DNA of 64,000 bases, from contig NZ_JBHTCX010000002.1 of NCBI RefSeq assembly GCF_042666875.1, positions 1-64,000 of the forward strand, written 5' to 3'. A program made the position numbers and the translations under genes. Under the pieces are notes generated by a model that ran no database searches, had not been told where the DNA came from, and worked only from the letters and a program-made list of their open reading frames with translations. Positions 42,846 to 52,186 of this stretch are shown piece by piece; position 1 is the first letter of the stretch; each line of letters opens with the position of its first letter. The DNA comes from Brachybacterium sp042666875 (lineage in GTDB: Bacteria > Actinomycetota > Actinomycetes > Actinomycetales > Dermabacteraceae).

Positions 42846-44045
42846 TCAGCTTTCGCCGCGGCGCCCGCTCTGGTGCCGCACCGGCCGGGCGACGCGCGCC
42901 GGTCCCGCGGCTCGGCTGGACGTGCCGGTCTCGCGCAGCCGCAGCAGTGCCTCGCGCAGATACGGCATCGCATACTCCACCGCCCCGCGCCCGGCGGGCT
43001 GGATCAGCTCTTCCCTGATCAGGCGACTGCGATGGACGTTCTGGTTGTTCACGTTCAAGCCCATCCGCGCCGCGATCTCCGAGACCTGGGACGGCCCCTC
43101 GTCCTCGATCATGGCGTAGAGGTACTCGAGTTTGCGGCCGGTGATGTCGCGCAGCGCCGGGCCGTGGACGTTGTAGATCATCGCGTCGATCGTCGGCTCC
43201 CGCGCACCCTCGACGTCCTCGATCTCGATCACGTCGGCCTCGCCGCTGCGCTGCCACGCGTGCGATCCCACCACCTGCATCAGATAGGGGTAGCCCCGTG
43301 AGATCTGGCCGGCCCGCACGGCGGCCTCGGGGGTGATGGACTTCGCGGTGTCCGAGACGGTCAGGCGGATGACCTCGGCCGCGGTTCCCTCGTCCACGCT
43401 CCCCACTTCGACCTTGTGGGCACGGCGCAGGAACGTGGTGCGCGGGTGGGCCAGCAGCTCGTCGACCCCGGCGCGGATCCCCGCGGCGACGAAGCCGACG
43501 GCGTAGCCGCGTCCGATGAGGTCCTGCATGTGCTGGGCGATCTCGTGGAGCTGGTCGCGATCAGCGGACTGGACCTCATCGATGCTGACCACGAGCCCGC
43601 CGCCCTCCTCGGTCAGCAGCTCGGCGAGCCGCTCCAGCAGCCGCCCCAGGGGGACGGCCTCGCCGTCATAGCGGTCGATGAGCTCGCCACCGGCACCGGC
43701 GCGCGCCCCGAAGGCGCCGACGGTCGCGGACGTCGGCCGGATCGACTCGGCTTCGGGATCGGTCTCCCGCAGCAGGTCCACGGTGGCACCTCGCAGCTCC
43801 TCGACCATGGACGTCGAGGAGGTGTGCAGGATGATGGTGCGCCAGCCGGCGAGGTCGGCGACGTCGTGCATCTGCGTCAGCAGCACCGTCTTGCCGACGC
43901 CCCGGGCGCCCGAGATCAGCACGGAGCGCTCGCCCACCGAGCGGCGGCCGGCGAGCGCCTCACCGAAGTCCTCCAGCGGCGAGCCCTGCATCGCCAGTAC
44001 GCGCGGGGTGAGCCCGAATCCCGGTGTGAACGGATTGCTGTCCAT
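42846..44045 (-). CDS. AAA ATPase with C-terminal winged helix
   Basis: A 399-aa protein of the AAA_16/STAND-like class. Walker A is ISGARGVGKTVLL, Walker B is GLVVSIDEVQSAD, and arginine-finger-like residues follow in FLRRAHKVEVG. The last 120 residues form a winged HTH (VSEIAARMGLNVNNQNVHRS, then GAVEYAMPYLREALL) and a basic tail. Proteins of this form act as DNA-binding NTPase switches, but targets are unknown. GGGAGGG precedes the ATG. Confidence 0.82.
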   Translation of the reverse strand: MDSNPFTPGFGLTPRVLAMQGSPLEDFGEALAGRRSVGERSVLISGARGVGKTVLLTQMHDVADLAGWRTIILHTSSTSMVEELRGATVDLLRETDPEAESIRPTSATVGAFGARAGAGGELIDRYDGEAVPLGRLLERLAELLTEEGGGLVVSIDEVQSADRDQLHEIAQHMQDLIGRGYAVGFVAAGIRAGVDELLAHPRTTFLRRAHKVEVGSVDEGTAAEVIRLTVSDTAKSITPEAAVRAGQISRGYPYLMQVVGSHAWQRSGEADVIEIEDVEGAREPTIDAMIYNVHGPALRDITGRKLEYLYAMIEDEGPSQVSEIAARMGLNVNNQNVHRSRLIREELIQPAGRGAVEYAMPYLREALLRLRETGTSSRAAGPARVARPVRHQSGRRGES

Positions 44046-44104
44046 GCGCGCCCTCCCGAATCGTCGAGCGCCACGCTAGCCCATGCGGTTTATGTCCGGT
44101 TACA

Positions 44105-44131
44105 CAGTCACGACTGTTATAGACTGTTATA
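44105..44131. promoter_or_regulatory. Tandem GACTGTTATA repeats upstream of the ATPase
   Basis: GACTGTTATA occurs twice head to tail (44112-44121 and 44122-44131), preceded by CAGTC-AC-GACTG (44105-44116). On the minus strand these give TATAACAGTC repeats that could serve as -10 elements or operators. AT-rich compared with everything around it. Confidence 0.5.
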
Positions 44132-44299
44132 CACCAACGGCCAGCAGCGATCCGCCCGCCAGAGCCGCAGTCCGTCACCCTCCCCGTCCGTCGTCGCCCC
44201 TGCCGCGGCGCTCATCGAGGTCGTGGGAGCGACCGCCCCGTCCCCGCCCACGCCCGCCTCCAGCAGAGCCTGACAGGCGCGCCAGCATACGATCGCCCC

Positions 44300-45874
44300 A
44301 TGGAGCCGACACCTTCCCCCACGCCGTCCTCCGCACCGAGAGCGAGCGCTGCCCCCGCCTCGCCCGGGAGCGAGGGACGCCTCGCCTACATCGACGCAAC
44401 CGCCGGCATCGCCGGGGACATGCTGCTGGGCGCCCTGGTCGATGCGGGTGCGGATCTCGAGGCCGTGCAGCGGGTGCTCGACGCCCTGATCCCGGGTTCG
44501 GTGCGTCTGGCGAGCCGCTCCGTGGACCGGGGTGGCCAGCGTGCGGTGAAGGTCGACGTCGACGTGCTGGTCGAGAATCCTCCGCACCGCACGTGGGCGT
44601 CGATCCGCGCCCTGCTGGAGGGCGCTCGAGCCCGCGAGGACGTCCCGGGGCGCACGATCGACCTGGCCCTGAACGTGTTCGGGCGCCTGGCCGAGGCCGA
44701 GGGGAACACCCACGGGGTCCCGGCCGACGACGTCCACTTCCACGAGGTCGGCGCCCTGGATTCTCTGGCCGACGTGATCGGCGCCTGTGAGGCGTGGCGG
44801 CAGCTGGGCATCACCGAGGGCGCAGGCAGCACGATCGCCGTCGGCAGCGGACGCATCCGTGCAGCGCACGGCGATATCCCGGTGCCGGTACCGGCCGTGG
44901 TGCAGCTCGCGGTGGGGTGGCCGACGGTAGCAGGCGAGATGCTGCCGGCGCGGGGGCACTCCCATGGGAACGGCCACGATCACGGGCACGACCACGAGCC
45001 AGGCCACGGGCACCACAGCGACCACGGGCACCTTCACGCCCACGCCCACGCCGACGCCGACGCCGACGACAATGACGGCGACCACGCCGATCACCAGGCG
45101 CATTCCGGGGATTCGTCTGCCGCTCCCCCGGTCCCCGAGCACGTCGCCGGCGGCCCCCACGAGCACGGCGGTCGCCGCGTCCCGCCGGGCGTCGCGCCCG
45201 GCATCGGCGAGCTCGCCACCCCCACCGGCGTGGCCCTCCTGCGCGGCCTGGCCCCGACCTCCGGTCCCCAGCCGACCCTGATCAGCGAAGCGGTCGGTAT
45301 CGGGGCGGGCACGAAGGACACTCCCGGACGTCCCAACGTCGTCCGGGTGCTCGTCGGCAGGCCGGTCTCCGAGCTCCCCGCCCCGGAGACCATAGGCCTC
45401 GGAGACGCTCACGACACCCCGACGTCGGCCCTCCAGCTCGAGGCCAACGTCGATGACCTCGATCCGCGGCTGTGGCCCGGCGTGATCGACGACCTGCTCG
45501 AGCACGGCGCGCTCGACGCCTGGCTGACCCCCGTCGTCATGAAGCGCGGCCGCCCCGGGGTCACCGTCCATGCCCTGGTCAGGGAGGAAAGCGCCGGGAA
45601 GACGGCTGAGCTGATGATGGACCGCACCGGCACGCTCGGGGTGCGCAGACACCGGGTCGAGCGCGTGATCCGCACCCGGGAGTTCACCGAGGTGGAGGTG
45701 CGCGGGCAGCGCATCGCGGTGAAGGTCGCCCGCGATGCGGACGGCACCGTAGCCCGCCGCGAACCCGAGTTCCGGGACGTCGCCGCGGCCGCTCGGGTGC
45801 TGGGGATGAGCGAGCGCGCGATGCTCGATCTGGCACGGGAATCCGCGGCCGGCCTGACGGACGGCGATTCGTGA
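44300..45874 (+). CDS. larC: LarC, nickel insertion enzyme, with His-rich insert
   Basis: A 524-aa LarC, which inserts nickel into the pincer nucleotide in a CTP-dependent reaction. RLAYIDATAGIAGDMLLGAL and VHFHEVGALDSLADVIG mark the N-terminal half; TPTGVALLRGLAP, ALQLEANVDDLDPRLWPGVI and VVMKRGRPGVTVHAL mark the C-terminal half. Both halves are in one frame, unlike the Lactobacillus gene, which needs a ribosomal frameshift. Residues 219-290 are a His/Asp-rich insert with 20 His, likely a nickel store. It lies far from larABE. No good ribosome site precedes the ATG. Confidence 0.93.
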   Translation: MEPTPSPTPSSAPRASAAPASPGSEGRLAYIDATAGIAGDMLLGALVDAGADLEAVQRVLDALIPGSVRLASRSVDRGGQRAVKVDVDVLVENPPHRTWASIRALLEGARAREDVPGRTIDLALNVFGRLAEAEGNTHGVPADDVHFHEVGALDSLADVIGACEAWRQLGITEGAGSTIAVGSGRIRAAHGDIPVPVPAVVQLAVGWPTVAGEMLPARGHSHGNGHDHGHDHEPGHGHHSDHGHLHAHAHADADADDNDGDHADHQAHSGDSSAAPPVPEHVAGGPHEHGGRRVPPGVAPGIGELATPTGVALLRGLAPTSGPQPTLISEAVGIGAGTKDTPGRPNVVRVLVGRPVSELPAPETIGLGDAHDTPTSALQLEANVDDLDPRLWPGVIDDLLEHGALDAWLTPVVMKRGRPGVTVHALVREESAGKTAELMMDRTGTLGVRRHRVERVIRTREFTEVEVRGQRIAVKVARDADGTVARREPEFRDVAAAARVLGMSERAMLDLARESAAGLTDGDS

Positions 45875-45915
45875 CGGATACTGAGGTGGGACCACCGACG
45901 CCCCAGGAGGACACC

Positions 45916-46374
45916 ATGGTTGCCCTGACCGACGTGACCACGAAGGCCATCGACGAAGCGAGGGCGGCCGAGAACGGTCGCCACGCCGAGATTCTCATCA
46001 ATGACGGTCTGCTCCGCCAGACGGTCATCGCCCTGACCAAGGGCACCGTGCTGCCCGAGCACAACTCCCCGCCGGCCGCGTCCATCCAGGTGCTCGGCGG
46101 TGCGCTGCGCGTGACCGGGGACGAGCCGGTGGTTCTGGAGAACGGGATCATCGGGGCGCTCGCGCACCAGCGGCACTCGGTCGAAGCGCTCGAGGACTCG
46201 GTGTTCCTGCTGACCGCAGTGGTCAGCGTGCCCGGCACCGACAGCTACGGCGGCCCCGGCTCACGCACCGGCGAGGTGCCCAAGGTCGAGGCCGAACCGC
46301 CCAGCGACGCGGAGCAGGCCGCGCAGCTGCGTGAGACGGACCAGCAGACCGGCGGCGGCCGCATCGACGGCTGA
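45916..46374 (+). CDS. Cupin-like protein
   Basis: A 152-aa protein with a small cupin-type barrel: the segment VIALTKGTVLPEHNSPPAAS supplies one candidate metal His, and QVLGGALRVTG and LAHQRHSVEALEDSVFLLT follow. The C-terminal 45 residues are hydrophilic. AGGAGG lies 5 nt before ATG 45916, decisive over a GTG at 45871 that overlaps larC. Its short spacing to larC suggests cotranscription. Confidence 0.75.
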   Translation: MVALTDVTTKAIDEARAAENGRHAEILINDGLLRQTVIALTKGTVLPEHNSPPAASIQVLGGALRVTGDEPVVLENGIIGALAHQRHSVEALEDSVFLLTAVVSVPGTDSYGGPGSRTGEVPKVEAEPPSDAEQAAQLRETDQQTGGGRIDG

Positions 46375-46406
46375 TCCTGCCCGCCCGCACGATCGATCCC
46401 GCCGAC

Positions 46407-46467
46407 TACTGGCGCGTCAGCGGGTGCCGTTGCCATATAGCGATCGGCACCCGCTATGTCGCCAGTA
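46407..46467. terminator. Long bidirectional hairpin between convergent genes
   Basis: TACTGGCGCGTCAGCGGGTG and the following CCG (46407-46429) pair with 46445-46467, 19 of 23 positions matching, across a 15-nt loop. It separates the cupin gene from the CNNM gene. Confidence 0.75.
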
Positions 46468-46496
46468 CCCGGCCACGGTCGCCGGCGCCGGCCGTG

Positions 46497-47537
46497 TCAG
46501 GCGGCCACGCGGGAGTCGTCGCGGATCTGGCCGACCAGCTCCTCGAGCATGTCCTCCAGCGTGACGATGCCGATGACCTCGCCGTTCTCGTCGGTCGCCG
46601 CCCCCAGGTGCGCCCCGGAATCCTGCATCACGGTCAGAGCCTGGCGCAGCGGCTCGTCGGCTCCGACGAAGGGCAGGGCGCGGATGCGCTCGGCCGGGAT
46701 CGGGTCCTCGCGGTGCTCGGCCATCGAGTCGAGCAGGTCCTTGATGTGGACGTAGCCGGTCAGGCGCCCGTCGGCGGACTGCACCGGGAACCGGGAGAAG
46801 CCCTCCACAGCGGCGGCCTCGGCGGCCGCCGCGGTGACGCCCTCGGGGAGAGTGGAGACCTTCTCCAGGGGGATGACGAGGTTGACGACGCTGCGGGCTT
46901 CGAAGGTCAGCGCGCCCAGCAGCAGGGCCTCGTCGTTGTCCTCCAGCAGCCCGCCCTGGCGGGATTCGCTGACCATCGCCGCCACCTCGTTGCGCGTGAA
47001 CACGCTGGTCACCTCCTCCTTCGGGGTGACGCCGAGGATGCGCAGCACCACGTTGCCGATGCCGTTGAGCAGCCACAGCAGAGGCCGCAGCACGGTGACG
47101 ATGCCCATCAGCAGCGGAGCGAGGATCAGCGCCATCCGCTCCGGGCCGGCCAGGGCGATGTTCTTGGGCACCATCTCGCCGAAGACGACGTGGAGGTAGG
47201 TGACCAGGGACAGCGCGATCACGAAGGCGATCGGGTGGGTCAGTGCGCCGGGCACGCCGACCGCCTCGAAGGGCACCTCGAGCAGGTGGGCAATGGCCGG
47301 TTCGCTGATGGCGCCGAGAGCCAGGGAGCACACGGTGATGCCCATCTGGGCCCCGGCCATCATCAGCGAGACCTGCTCCATCGCGGAGATGGTGATCCTC
47401 GCAGCCCGATTGCCGTCGAGGGCCTTGGGTTCGATCACGGAGCGCCGGGCCGAGATCAGGGCGAACTCGGCGCCGACGAAGAACGCATTCAGCGCCAGCA
47501 GCACGAGGGTGAGGGAGATGCCGAGCCAGGTGCTCAT
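46497..47537 (-). CDS. CNNM/CBS-domain membrane protein (HlyC/CorC family)
   Basis: A 346-aa protein with a CNNM transmembrane domain (first helix from LGISLTLVLLALNAFFVGAE, the HVVFGEMVPKNIAL motif near residue 120) and two CBS domains (FSRFPVQSADGRLTGYVHIK and DENGEVIGIVTLEDMLEELV). The C-terminal CorC/HlyC domain of its partner is missing. These proteins move or sense Mg2+ or Co2+. It overlaps the upstream paralogue as ATGA. Confidence 0.9.
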   Translation of the reverse strand: MSTWLGISLTLVLLALNAFFVGAEFALISARRSVIEPKALDGNRAARITISAMEQVSLMMAGAQMGITVCSLALGAISEPAIAHLLEVPFEAVGVPGALTHPIAFVIALSLVTYLHVVFGEMVPKNIALAGPERMALILAPLLMGIVTVLRPLLWLLNGIGNVVLRILGVTPKEEVTSVFTRNEVAAMVSESRQGGLLEDNDEALLLGALTFEARSVVNLVIPLEKVSTLPEGVTAAAAEAAAVEGFSRFPVQSADGRLTGYVHIKDLLDSMAEHREDPIPAERIRALPFVGADEPLRQALTVMQDSGAHLGAATDENGEVIGIVTLEDMLEELVGQIRDDSRVAA

Positions 47538-49012
47538 CGGGTCACCTCCTGTGTGCGGTGCCGGGCGACCTTCTCGGGCTCATCGTGCTCCGCGGCTCGG
47601 TGTTCCAGGGCGCGGGAATCGACAGCCGGGCCATCCTCGCCCGCGCCGTCGTTCGCCTCGTCGTCCTCGTCCTCGTCCTCGGCAGCCGGTTCGACCTTCA
47701 CGTGGACTGTCTCGATCCTCAGACCGTCGACCTCGGTGACCTGAATCCGCAGTCGGGCCGGGTCCTCGCCGGGGGCGGGGTCGGTGTCCACGACGATCTC
47801 GTCGCCGACCTCCGCGAGCCTGCCCAGCTCCAGGGTGACCAGGCCGCCGAGGGTGTCGTAGTCCTCGTGCTCGGGCACCGTGACCCCGAGGCGCTCGGTG
47901 GCCTCGTCGGGCCGCATGCGCGCATCGAGGTCCCAGGAGCCGTCGGGCTCGGGGGTGTCGTCCATCTCCTCGTCGTGCTCGTCGCGCACCTCGCCGACGA
48001 TCTCCTCGACCAGGTCCTCGAGCGTGATCAGCCCGGCGTAGTCGCCGAACTCATCGACGACCACGGCCATCTGCAGCCCGCCGGAGCGCAGGGTGTCCAT
48101 GAGGTCGTCCAGCGGGACCGTGTCCGGCACGAACGTCACGTGGCCCATCACCGCGTCGACGCGGGTGGTGGGGCGCTCGTCGAAGGGGACGGCCAGGCCG
48201 TGACGGATGTGCGCCACCCCGACCACCTCGTTCTCATCGGTCAGGACCGGGAAGCGGGAGTGGCCCGTGGTGCGCGCCAGCTCCAGCAGGTCCACGACGG
48301 TGTCGTCGATGTCCAGGGCGTCCATGCGCCCGCGCGGGACCATCGCGTCGTGGGCGCGGCGGTCGCCGAAGGCGAGCGTGCGCTGGACCAGGCTGGCGGT
48401 CTCCTCGGCGAGGGCGCCCTCGTCGGCCGATCGCTTGACCAGCACCGAGAGCTCCTCGGCGCTGCGGGCAGAGCCGAGCTCCTCCTGGGGTTCGACGCCG
48501 AGCGCCCGGACCACGGCGTTCGCGTTGCCGTTGAACAGCCGGATGGGCAGCGAGAAGATCGTGGTGAACAGGCGCTGGAAGCCGACCACCAGCTTCGCCG
48601 TGCGCAGCGGCTCGGCGATCGCGAGGTTCTTGGGCACCAGCTCGCCGAAGATCATGGTCATGCCCGTGGCCAGGACCAGGGCCAGCGCGACCGAGACCGA
48701 GCGGGCCCCGACCTCGCTGAGCCCGGCGCCCACCAGGGGCGGGCCGACCAGCTGGGCGATCGCGGGTTCGGCGAGGAAGCCGATCCCGAGGTTGGTGACG
48801 GTGATGCCGAGCTGGGCGCCGGAGAGCTGCGTGGAGAGGGTCTTCATCCCCCGCAGAACGCCGACGGCGCGCTTGTCGCCGGCTTCGGCGGCTGCTTCGA
48901 CGTCGTTGCGGTTGGCGGTGATCAGGGAGAACTCGGCGGCGACGAAACCGCCGCAGGCGATGACGAGCAGCAGCCCGGCGCCGAGCGAGAGGAGAGGACC
49001 GATCAGGTCCAT
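47534..49012 (-). CDS. CNNM/CBS/CorC-HlyC membrane protein
   Basis: A 492-aa paralogue with CNNM domain (MTMIFGELVPKNLAIAEPLR), CBS pair (GHSRFPVLTDENEVVGVAHI and VVVDEFGDYAGLITLEDLVE) and the C-terminal CorC_HlyC transporter-associated domain (LGVTVPEHEDYDTLGGLVTL). A disordered Glu/Asp-rich tail of about 60 residues ends the protein. Gene pairs of a full and a short member are common in actinobacteria. Confidence 0.92.
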   Translation of the reverse strand: MDLIGPLLSLGAGLLLVIACGGFVAAEFSLITANRNDVEAAAEAGDKRAVGVLRGMKTLSTQLSGAQLGITVTNLGIGFLAEPAIAQLVGPPLVGAGLSEVGARSVSVALALVLATGMTMIFGELVPKNLAIAEPLRTAKLVVGFQRLFTTIFSLPIRLFNGNANAVVRALGVEPQEELGSARSAEELSVLVKRSADEGALAEETASLVQRTLAFGDRRAHDAMVPRGRMDALDIDDTVVDLLELARTTGHSRFPVLTDENEVVGVAHIRHGLAVPFDERPTTRVDAVMGHVTFVPDTVPLDDLMDTLRSGGLQMAVVVDEFGDYAGLITLEDLVEEIVGEVRDEHDEEMDDTPEPDGSWDLDARMRPDEATERLGVTVPEHEDYDTLGGLVTLELGRLAEVGDEIVVDTDPAPGEDPARLRIQVTEVDGLRIETVHVKVEPAAEDEDEDDEANDGAGEDGPAVDSRALEHRAAEHDEPEKVARHRTQEVTR

Positions 49013-49221
49013 CGGCGGATCCCCCCGCGGAAAGTCTGTGTGCTCAGGCCCGAAGGCCTTCGACTGTCACTAGGGGCGTCGCTGGCGGCGCTCATGATCT
49101 CCTGGTGCTCCTCGGTTCCGCCCCGGCTCTCGGAGTGGAATGAGGGAATGCTACAACCCGCACGGGCGCGGCGGGAGGGATGTGGAGAGCGAGGTTCGAC
49201 GCGGAGGGGCGGACGTCGCGC

Positions 49222-49929
49222 TCACCGGTCGTCGGCCGCGGACCGCGTGCGCTCGTCGGCCCGCTGCCGGACGAAGCTCGCGATCGCTCGCAATTCCACC
49301 TCATCGACCGCGTGACCGAGCTGAGGGCGATGCACCTCGTCGAGCCGGGTGTGGGCGCTCATGAACTCCCGTACCTGGTCCACGCGCTGCGGATCGAACA
49401 AGGGGTCCAGGCCGCCGTGGCCCCACAGCGCGGGCGGGCGCACCTCGGCGAGCGCGGCATCCCCCGGCATGGGCGCGGGGAACGGCGCTCCGGAGAGCTG
49501 AACGATCCAGTCCAGCGCCCGGGGATCGCGGCGCAGCAGCTGCAGGGCGAGCATTGCGCCCTGGGAGAAACCGATGGCACCGACGACGGGGGCGCTCTGC
49601 GCGGAGATCCAGGTCTCGACGGCGGCGGCCGACGTCTGCAGCGATTCCGGGCGCTGAAAGTCGATGCTCGCATCCAGCCAGGCGTAGCCCTGGACGTAGC
49701 GGTGGATGCCGCGCAGGGAGGCGTAGGTGAACTGGGGCGCCAGCGACGGGGCGAGACCGGCGAGGTCGTGCTCGTGGCTGCCCAGGCCGTGCAGCAGCAG
49801 CACGATCGGGAGGTTCTGCTCGGGCCGCGAGGTGCGCGCCGGCTCAGGAGCGGATGACCACACCACGGCGGAGTCGTCGATGGACTCCGAGATCAGCTCG
49901 ACCGGAGGGTTCTGCGGCGGGGTGCTCAT
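49222..49929 (-). CDS. Phospholipase/carboxylesterase family hydrolase
   Basis: A 235-aa alpha/beta hydrolase of the esterase YpfH type. LLLHGLGSHEHDL gives the oxyanion loop, IGFSQGAMLAL the nucleophile Ser, and a late LGHAVDEVELRAI the His. Short ester or thioester substrates are likely. Confidence 0.88.
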   Translation of the reverse strand: MSTPPQNPPVELISESIDDSAVVWSSAPEPARTSRPEQNLPIVLLLHGLGSHEHDLAGLAPSLAPQFTYASLRGIHRYVQGYAWLDASIDFQRPESLQTSAAAVETWISAQSAPVVGAIGFSQGAMLALQLLRRDPRALDWIVQLSGAPFPAPMPGDAALAEVRPPALWGHGGLDPLFDPQRVDQVREFMSAHTRLDEVHRPQLGHAVDEVELRAIASFVRQRADERTRSAADDR

Positions 49930-50682
49930 GCATGCAGGCTAATCACTCGCGCGCTGCGGTCGCGCATGAGGACCGGCTGGAGAGTGGCGTCGGACGGAGA
50001 AGGTCCGGAACGGGCGGTACCGGAGCGAGGAGTGCCGAGAGGACGGCACAGGTCTCCGGGCAGGGGCAGACCCGCAGGTTGCGCCTGAGCGCTGGTCGGA
50101 TGGACGAGGTCCGACCCCTGCGGGTCCGGGCAGCTCGGTGGAATTCGCTGCGGGTCCGTCGATCTGATGTCCCGCCGTGGCGGGTCAGGTCGATGGTCGC
50201 CTCAGCGGCGAGCCACCTCACATGTCCGATAAGACTTCATTCTTCGGACCACCTCCTTTCCTGTGTCCACTCAACGTACGACCGCCTCCCTCAGGCACGC
50301 AACGGATTATTCGCAGCGCGAAGTCCCTGCGCCGCGGACCGTCCGAGCCGCGAGTTCTCGGAGGCCGAGGCCCGCGCAGTCCGCCACGATCTGCGCAGCT
50401 TCGGCACCTCCGTGAGCCCGGGATCCGCGACCTTGTGGGAATGCCGGATGGTTACCAACAGGTTCACGGATGTCGCGCAGGCCCTCGAGGTCTCGCGCCG
50501 CGTCGCCTCGCGTCTGCTACGGCATGTCGGTGGTGTGACCGCTGTGCGACCGGGCGCTCGGGGGCGGGAACGATACGCGATCGTCGTGCTCGGGGCCGGG
50601 AACGGCGGGCGGGCACGGTACGCCATCGTCGCGCTCGGGGGCGGTCGGTGGCATCGGCGGCTGGAGCGGGTCCTGGGCAGCA
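49930..50682. other. Long intergenic stretch without supported gene
   Basis: About 750 bp with no protein I can support on either strand. It includes GTCCGA-N14-TCGGAC (50224-50249) in an AT-richer patch and two imperfect copies of a CGATACGCGATCGTCGTGCT-like unit near 50571 and 50616. It may hold a decayed gene or an unrecognised RNA. Confidence 0.45.
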
Positions 50683-50718
50683 GAGACGGGGCGCACCCGG
50701 ATGGATGCGCCCCGTCTC
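50683..50718. terminator. Terminator of the channel-like gene
   Basis: GAGACGGGGCGCA at 50683-50695 pairs perfectly with 50706-50718 over a 10-nt loop, 40 bp after the minus-strand stop codon. Confidence 0.75.
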
Positions 50719-50758
50719 CGTTCAGGTGTGCTCGCCGATCACGCGAGCGGTGGTGGCC

Positions 50759-52102
50759 TCAGACCTGCGGGCCGGGCTGCGGCGGAACGCTGGTCCCTGC
50801 CGGGCCCGTCCCTGCCGGACCACCCTGGCTGGGTCCACCCTGGCCGGGTCCACCCTGGCCCGGTCCGCCCTGGCCCGGCGCGGAGGAGCCGGCACCGGCG
50901 GTGGGCGGGTTCTGCTCGAGCTTCTCGAGCTGACGAGCGGCGGCGTCGCGGCCGCCGAGGCCGAAGGCGAGCACCGCGGCAGCGGCGGCGCCGATCACCA
51001 GGGCACCGAAGGCCATCGCGATGATCGAGTCGGCCACGCCCATGGACTGCAGGCCCATGGCGGTGAACAGGATGATGATCGCCCACTTCACGATGGTCGC
51101 GGCCGTGCCCGAGAGCAGCTTCGCCACGATCGTGGCGATGAAGAAGCCGGCGGCGATGATCGCGGCCCCGAACAGGACGCTGCCGCCGAGCTCGAGGATC
51201 TCGCTGAGCAGGGCGGTGATCTGCGGGAAGCCCAGCACCTGGGCACCCATCACGGCGAAGAACAGCACCACGGCGATCTCGATGATGCGCAGCACCGTCG
51301 GGGTCGCGGAGGTTCCGGGCGAGAGGACCTCGTGCTTCTGCAGCCAGCCGTCGATGCCCGATCCTTCGAGGATCGGACGGAACAGGCCGGTCGCGAAGCG
51401 GGCGATGAGCACGCCGATTCCCACCAGCGCAGCCGCGGCGATGATGTTCGGGATCGCCGTGAAGACGTCGCTGAGCATCTGCGAGGCCGGATCGGAGATC
51501 GAGGCGATCCCGAGGATCTGCAGCGCGGCGATCGACACCACGATCATGATCAGGGCGAACACCACCGAGGCGATGATCTCGGGAACGTTGGCGCCCGAGC
51601 TGGCCTGCTGTCCCGGCCGGCCCTGCTGCGGCGGCTGTCCCTGCTGCGGCGGCTGTCCCGGCTGGCCTGCCTGCGCAGCGGCGCCCTGGGGCGCGCCCTG
51701 CGCCCGGGCCGCGGAGCCGTCGGCGGAGGTGATGCCACCGGTCGCCTTCTGGAAGCCCGCCTGGGCGGTGCCCAGCAGCTTGCCGAAGTCCACGGTGCTC
51801 AGTGCCGTCACGATGAGCGCGCGCACGATCTTGGCGATCGTCAGGCCGATGATGAAGACGAAGACCGCGCCGATGATGTTGGGGATGAAGCTGAGGCCCT
51901 GCTCCAGCATCGCCGTCACCGGCGAGAGGACCTGGGAGAGCTGGAAGATGCCGAGGATGATGATCAGGCCCAGCAGCCACACGATCATCGAGGCGATCGT
52001 GCCCAGGGAATTGCCCAGGCCCTCGCCGTTGACACCGGGCCTCCGCAGGGCGGGGATCCTCTGGGTCAGTTTCGCGACGCCGGCCTTGGCCAGCATGGCC
52101 AA
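50759..52102 (-). CDS. Mechanosensitive ion channel-like membrane protein, 5' end interrupted
   Basis: A 447-aa frame opening at TTG 52102, with repeated TM-helix domains (segments such as LSFIPNIIGAVFVFIIGLTI and FTAIPNIIAAAALVGIGVLI) of the type found in small-conductance channel relatives. A Gln/Pro-rich linker lies near residue 150, and the C-terminus has Gly/Pro repeats. The natural start appears to be GTG 52186 with GGAGG upstream; that reading gives MDFLSSVD, then TGA, then AGLGLKILAAVVILVVTAIL in the same frame. So a TGA at codon 9, probably from TGG (Trp), interrupts an otherwise intact gene and cuts off most of helix 1. Confidence 0.75.
   Translation of the reverse strand: MAMLAKAGVAKLTQRIPALRRPGVNGEGLGNSLGTIASMIVWLLGLIIILGIFQLSQVLSPVTAMLEQGLSFIPNIIGAVFVFIIGLTIAKIVRALIVTALSTVDFGKLLGTAQAGFQKATGGITSADGSAARAQGAPQGAAAQAGQPGQPPQQGQPPQQGRPGQQASSGANVPEIIASVVFALIMIVVSIAALQILGIASISDPASQMLSDVFTAIPNIIAAAALVGIGVLIARFATGLFRPILEGSGIDGWLQKHEVLSPGTSATPTVLRIIEIAVVLFFAVMGAQVLGFPQITALLSEILELGGSVLFGAAIIAAGFFIATIVAKLLSGTAATIVKWAIIILFTAMGLQSMGVADSIIAMAFGALVIGAAAAAVLAFGLGGRDAAARQLEKLEQNPPTAGAGSSAPGQGGPGQGGPGQGGPSQGGPAGTGPAGTSVPPQPGPQV
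50817..50878 (-). repeat. 15-bp tandem repeat encoding GQGGP units
   Basis: About four copies of a 15-bp unit (GGGTCCACCCTGGCC on the plus strand) encode the Gly-Gln-Gly-Gly-Pro tail of the channel-like protein. Confidence 0.75.
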
Positions 52103-52159
52103 GATCGCGGTGACGACCAGGATGACGACGGCGGCAAGGATCTTCAGTCCCAGCCCCGC

Positions 52160-52186
52160 TCAATCGACGGACGATAAGAAATCCAC
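52160..52186 (-). other. Isolated first eight codons plus TGA of the channel-like gene
   Basis: GTG 52186-52184 has GGAGG 6 nt upstream and is followed in frame by GATTTCTTATCGTCCGTCGAT and TGA at 52162-52160. After the TGA the same frame reads directly into the hydrophobic first helix of the channel-like protein. Confidence 0.7.

Noticed and set aside
50177..52177. 666-aa plus-strand open frame
   Set aside because: It covers the antisense of the channel-like gene and a gap, with Asp/His/Arg-rich shadow composition.
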